Position numbers and translations under genes: made by a program. DNA of 64,000 nucleotides, from positions 62,001-126,000 of the forward strand of contig JASANZ010002269.1 in NCBI GenBank assembly GCA_030849805.1. Direction: 5' to 3'. Source of the stretch: Sergeia podlipaevii (lineage: Eukaryota; Euglenozoa; Kinetoplastea; Trypanosomatida; Trypanosomatidae). The first letter of the stretch is position 1. The number at the start of each line of letters is the position of its first letter. This document shows, in pieces, positions 62,601-64,000 of the stretch. The notes beneath the pieces are model-generated. The model was not told the DNA's origin, ran no database searches, and saw nothing but the letters and a program-made list of their open reading frames with translations.

Positions 62601-63226
62601 GAGCTTTCCCTGGAGATGGTCACCGCTCACTAGTGGCGGTTTCAACGTCTGTTTACGAAGGCAGGCACCGCCTTGGTCTCCTTCCGAGCACCGCAGTCCC
62701 TATTGCAGCCATCTCATGGACTCTGTTTGCCCCTCTCACAGGGCCTACTGAAGGTACTGCTACCATCACGCAGCTAGGCAGCATCATTACAACAACAGCA
62801 GCAGCAGCACAGTCACCATCTCTCTCCAACGCAGTGGCTGCTGCCTGGCTTGCAGCACGCCCGTCTGCCACTATGCTGCGCCTCATCGATGAGGAAAAGC
62901 AGGAGGTAGAGAAACAACGAAAGCGGCGACAAGGACAACGCGTGGCGAAAGGCGAAGAGAAGAAGATGGATATGATGAAACGGTCTGCCAGTAGTAGTGA
63001 AATTGGGGAGGCGACGGCACGTGAAACCACACGCAAAGCCGCGTTGCTTCCTTCTGACAGTTTATTTAGGGTACTGCCCAGCCCCCAAGAATGGACGTCC
63101 ATGCAGTTGGTGACGATTGCGAACTACATTGTAGAGGACGGCTGCTGCGTGGTGTCTGAGAGTGCGGAGGCGCGCATTTTCATAGATCCTGAAGGTCGTT
63201 CGTGGAGAAGAGATGTAGGTGCTTGA
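59648..63226 (+). CDS. LIG4: DNA ligase IV (ATP-dependent, non-homologous end joining)
   Basis: The product is 1,192 residues (human LIG4 is 911). The N-terminal DNA-binding domain has LIG4-specific stretches: FFPYMRLLIPQLD and KLAKLYVEIMGL at about 100-135, and ALEQKWLLRIILKDMKF near 250. The catalytic core is complete: Lys343 in KYDGER takes the AMP, then the TRNAKNF motif, IIDGELLVFD, FIAFDIVLLNGKSL, EGIILKM and WVKIKTDHIAGL, followed by the LIG4-like VVGGYYGTKFGQRHISHFL in the OB-fold. A BRCT domain follows (about 785-905). Next comes a segment near 920-945 (DPFEDHYYEPCTLESL) resembling the clasp that binds XRCC4. The second BRCT (about 1,000-1,190) is divergent and interrupted by low-complexity inserts. 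This domain order separates it from DNA ligase I, which has no BRCT domains. The frame is intact. Confidence 0.93.
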   Translation: MNEGNTALSKDFASPFQTWKGTVGDGSTTHSTSLVDAPRALQLISQQEQQQQQHSGPTPLQYPFMRICQLFEKILISVSKAQQYAYLDIFWKSLPRDCSFFPYMRLLIPQLDNVRPMFQLKESKLAKLYVEIMGLSGRSQDAQRLLHWKDPSKSVIETTCFSDVIYVILQHKGGFNRFGQRSAVTSKRERVDGNASSSDNISNNDSSASGFLSVDGVNTALDRLAEAPSTAVRKAILLDLLRRTTALEQKWLLRIILKDMKFRMTHQSILFAFHPNALDMHNSTCDLQYVCDTCLAEMNTPVPGSVASGIFLFQPLRPMLASPVSARRLEQLLACDKIMLEPKYDGERVMIHVDAEKVMYWTRNAKNFSSLYGPKFDDMVRKAFAVGKRCDIPGWTEHHRSSTLSQVTMDNIIIDGELLVFDGAANCFVGFGMNRAFATAGEASLSGGGDVDGVQRWFSFIAFDIVLLNGKSLMHLPLVTRRALMKRVFTEEKNHFEIVRSEQVRTTAEILSGLEQAIADKKEGIILKMGDSPYVPAERKQRWVKIKTDHIAGLADAVDLVVVGGYYGTKFGQRHISHFLLAAWVNGSSATPTDAEALFHTVCKVGNGYTSEELNLINTNLQPHWESMPTRQTIPAWLDGWKPLGSDLTPDVYVHPRNSLVLEVFGYSFTETNNYRVGYTIRFPRMLHIRWDKSLQDATDLCTLAAIRDASQDTIRRKVAEGKDELVTAMALKWRRRRDGVAGKMEGEGGTLVKEEGDNNDGATTALPPRTIAMSDEQLAVATLKSSSEIIDHIFAGYEFCVLFTASQSCRDRGSGSSVDAATVTRSKTSIERFLLQHGAQVVANPGSRTSLLLASTKAAPKVRNWVRMCENKPEQVLKKYAATDVAHCDWALDCVEASTVLPLAPRNMLYSSPSLCAKFDLVLDPFEDHYYEPCTLESLRHSLKLARKAVVKQEEEEEAKVFSAIKRRRTEQGKTSRTQGGDEGAFPGDGHRSLVAVSTSVYEGRHRLGLLPSTAVPIAAISWTLFAPLTGPTEGTATITQLGSIITTTAAAAQSPSLSNAVAAAWLAARPSATMLRLIDEEKQEVEKQRKRRQGQRVAKGEEKKMDMMKRSASSSEIGEATARETTRKAALLPSDSLFRVLPSPQEWTSMQLVTIANYIVEDGCCVVSESAEARIFIDPEGRSWRRDVGA

Positions 63227-63652
63227 TAATTTTCATTTGTCGCCTTTTTTTTTTCTAATCGTGTTGCGCAGCTACGCATCATTCATTTATTTATCTATCT
63301 GCGCATTTTGCCTTTTGCCCTATTTGGAAAAAAAAAAAGAAGCGTTTATAAATGTGTTTTTGTTGCTGTTGTTGTTATTTTTTGTACAGTTACTTTGCTC
63401 ATAGGCGTAGCACTTAGCACATAACCTTCACTATGATTGACAAATATATATATATTGCGTTTAAACCTTTCTTTAATGTCTTGTATCATCGTGTGTGATA
63501 CCATGGAAGGAACATTCTATTGCAATTTAGCTCTCTCTCTAGCATATACATATACATATACATTAATATATACAATTAGGAAGCGAAGAAAAAAAAAGGG
63601 AACTTAGTTCTTACACATATTCGCGAAACTCAAAAAGGTATTAAAAGATACA
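63227..63652. other. Intergenic region, no gene seen
   Basis: T-rich spacer with TA-rich patches. An AG at 63541-63542 ending a short CT repeat is the likeliest acceptor for the fumarase gene. Confidence 0.65.
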
Positions 63653-64000
63653 ATGGCAAGTCATATGTGTGACCAGTGTGACCTCGGCTGCCATGGCAAG
63701 GCCGGTGTTGCGGATATCGAAGACGCCAAGGCACAACAGGGTCAATTCCACTACTCCTCTATCTTCCAGCCCACCGACCCCAAGCACGAGAACTATCAGT
63801 ACTACACGGTCCCTGGAAGCGAGAAGTACGTGGAGGAAGTGGAAGTGTTCGGCAAGAAGGTTCTCAAGGTGGACCCCGAGGCACTCACCGTGCTCGCGCA
63901 CGACGCTTTTGCTGACGTGCATCACTTCTTCCGCAAGGAGCAGCTCGAAGGATGGGCTCGCATTTTGAAGGATCCCGAGGCCTCTGAAAACGAGAGATTT
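63653..64000 (+). CDS. FH: Fumarate hydratase, class I (iron-sulfur), N-terminal part
   Basis: The first 116 codons run off the window's end in an open frame. The sequence (DFHYSS-like QFHYSSIFQPTDP, then YTVPGSEKYVEEVEVFG and ALTVLAHDAFADVHHFF) matches the N-terminal part of class I fumarases of trypanosomatids, the Fe-S enzymes that interconvert fumarate and malate. The start (MASHMCDQCDLGCH...) lacks a mitochondrial presequence, which suggests the cytosolic isoform rather than the mitochondrial one. A second ATG 12 nt downstream is an alternative start. The catalytic Fe-S ligands lie beyond the window. Here CDS coordinates give only the visible part. Confidence 0.88.
   Translation, partial: MASHMCDQCDLGCHGKAGVADIEDAKAQQGQFHYSSIFQPTDPKHENYQYYTVPGSEKYVEEVEVFGKKVLKVDPEALTVLAHDAFADVHHFFRKEQLEGWARILKDPEASENERF

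Overview
The window is nuclear DNA of a kinetoplastid flagellate, most likely a trypanosomatid. All 15 recognisable genes lie head to tail on the + strand, none shows an intron, and nearly every start codon is preceded by a long polypyrimidine tract and an AG, the layout expected for polycistronic transcription with spliced-leader trans-splicing. Coding DNA is of moderate GC, while intergenic DNA is T-rich and full of TA, GT and CTTT microsatellites and homopolymers. The genus cannot be fixed from the sequence alone.

Layout: a UPF1/ZNFX1-like SF1 helicase with a CCHC zinc knuckle (716-5362); a membrane-anchored short-chain dehydrogenase (6308-7732); a roughly 300-bp leader sequence present twice around a single N (8394-9006); a giant 4,101-residue right-handed beta-helix protein (9088-21393); an importin-7/8-type karyopherin (21966-25217); an isolated low-complexity Ser-rich protein (27859-30234) flanked by two gene-free stretches of about 2.5 kb; an acidic coiled-coil protein (32663-36256); the PIG-Q/GPI1 subunit of the first GPI-anchor enzyme (37011-40037); an AMPK/SNF1 alpha kinase (40922-43171); a PPR protein ending in a PIN-like nuclease domain (44988-47066); a NOL1/NOP2/Sun RNA cytosine-5 methyltransferase (47394-49292); a cytidine-deaminase-fold protein with a mitochondrial-looking N-terminus (49547-50554); an unrecognised 474-residue protein (51000-52424); a long coiled-coil protein with Sfi1-like repeats (53283-58838); DNA ligase IV (59648-63226); and the first 116 codons of a class I fumarase (63653-64000, cut by the window).

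Several reading frames stay open upstream of the true start only because T-rich leader DNA lacks stops. Where such an extension begins at TTG or GTG, the first in-frame ATG downstream of the pyrimidine tract was chosen. Gene order within such arrays usually says little about function. Even so, three adjacent genes (PPR-PIN nuclease, RNA m5C methyltransferase, CDA-fold deaminase) all encode plausible RNA-acting enzymes.

The items most worth attention are: a full-length DNA ligase IV with an apparent XRCC4-binding clasp, in a group whose best studied members are reported to lack it; the CDA-fold protein as a candidate for organellar C-to-U editing; the PPR-PIN fusion; a ten-unit exact-phase 39-bp coding repeat inside the giant beta-helix gene; and the duplicated splice-acceptor region around the N.
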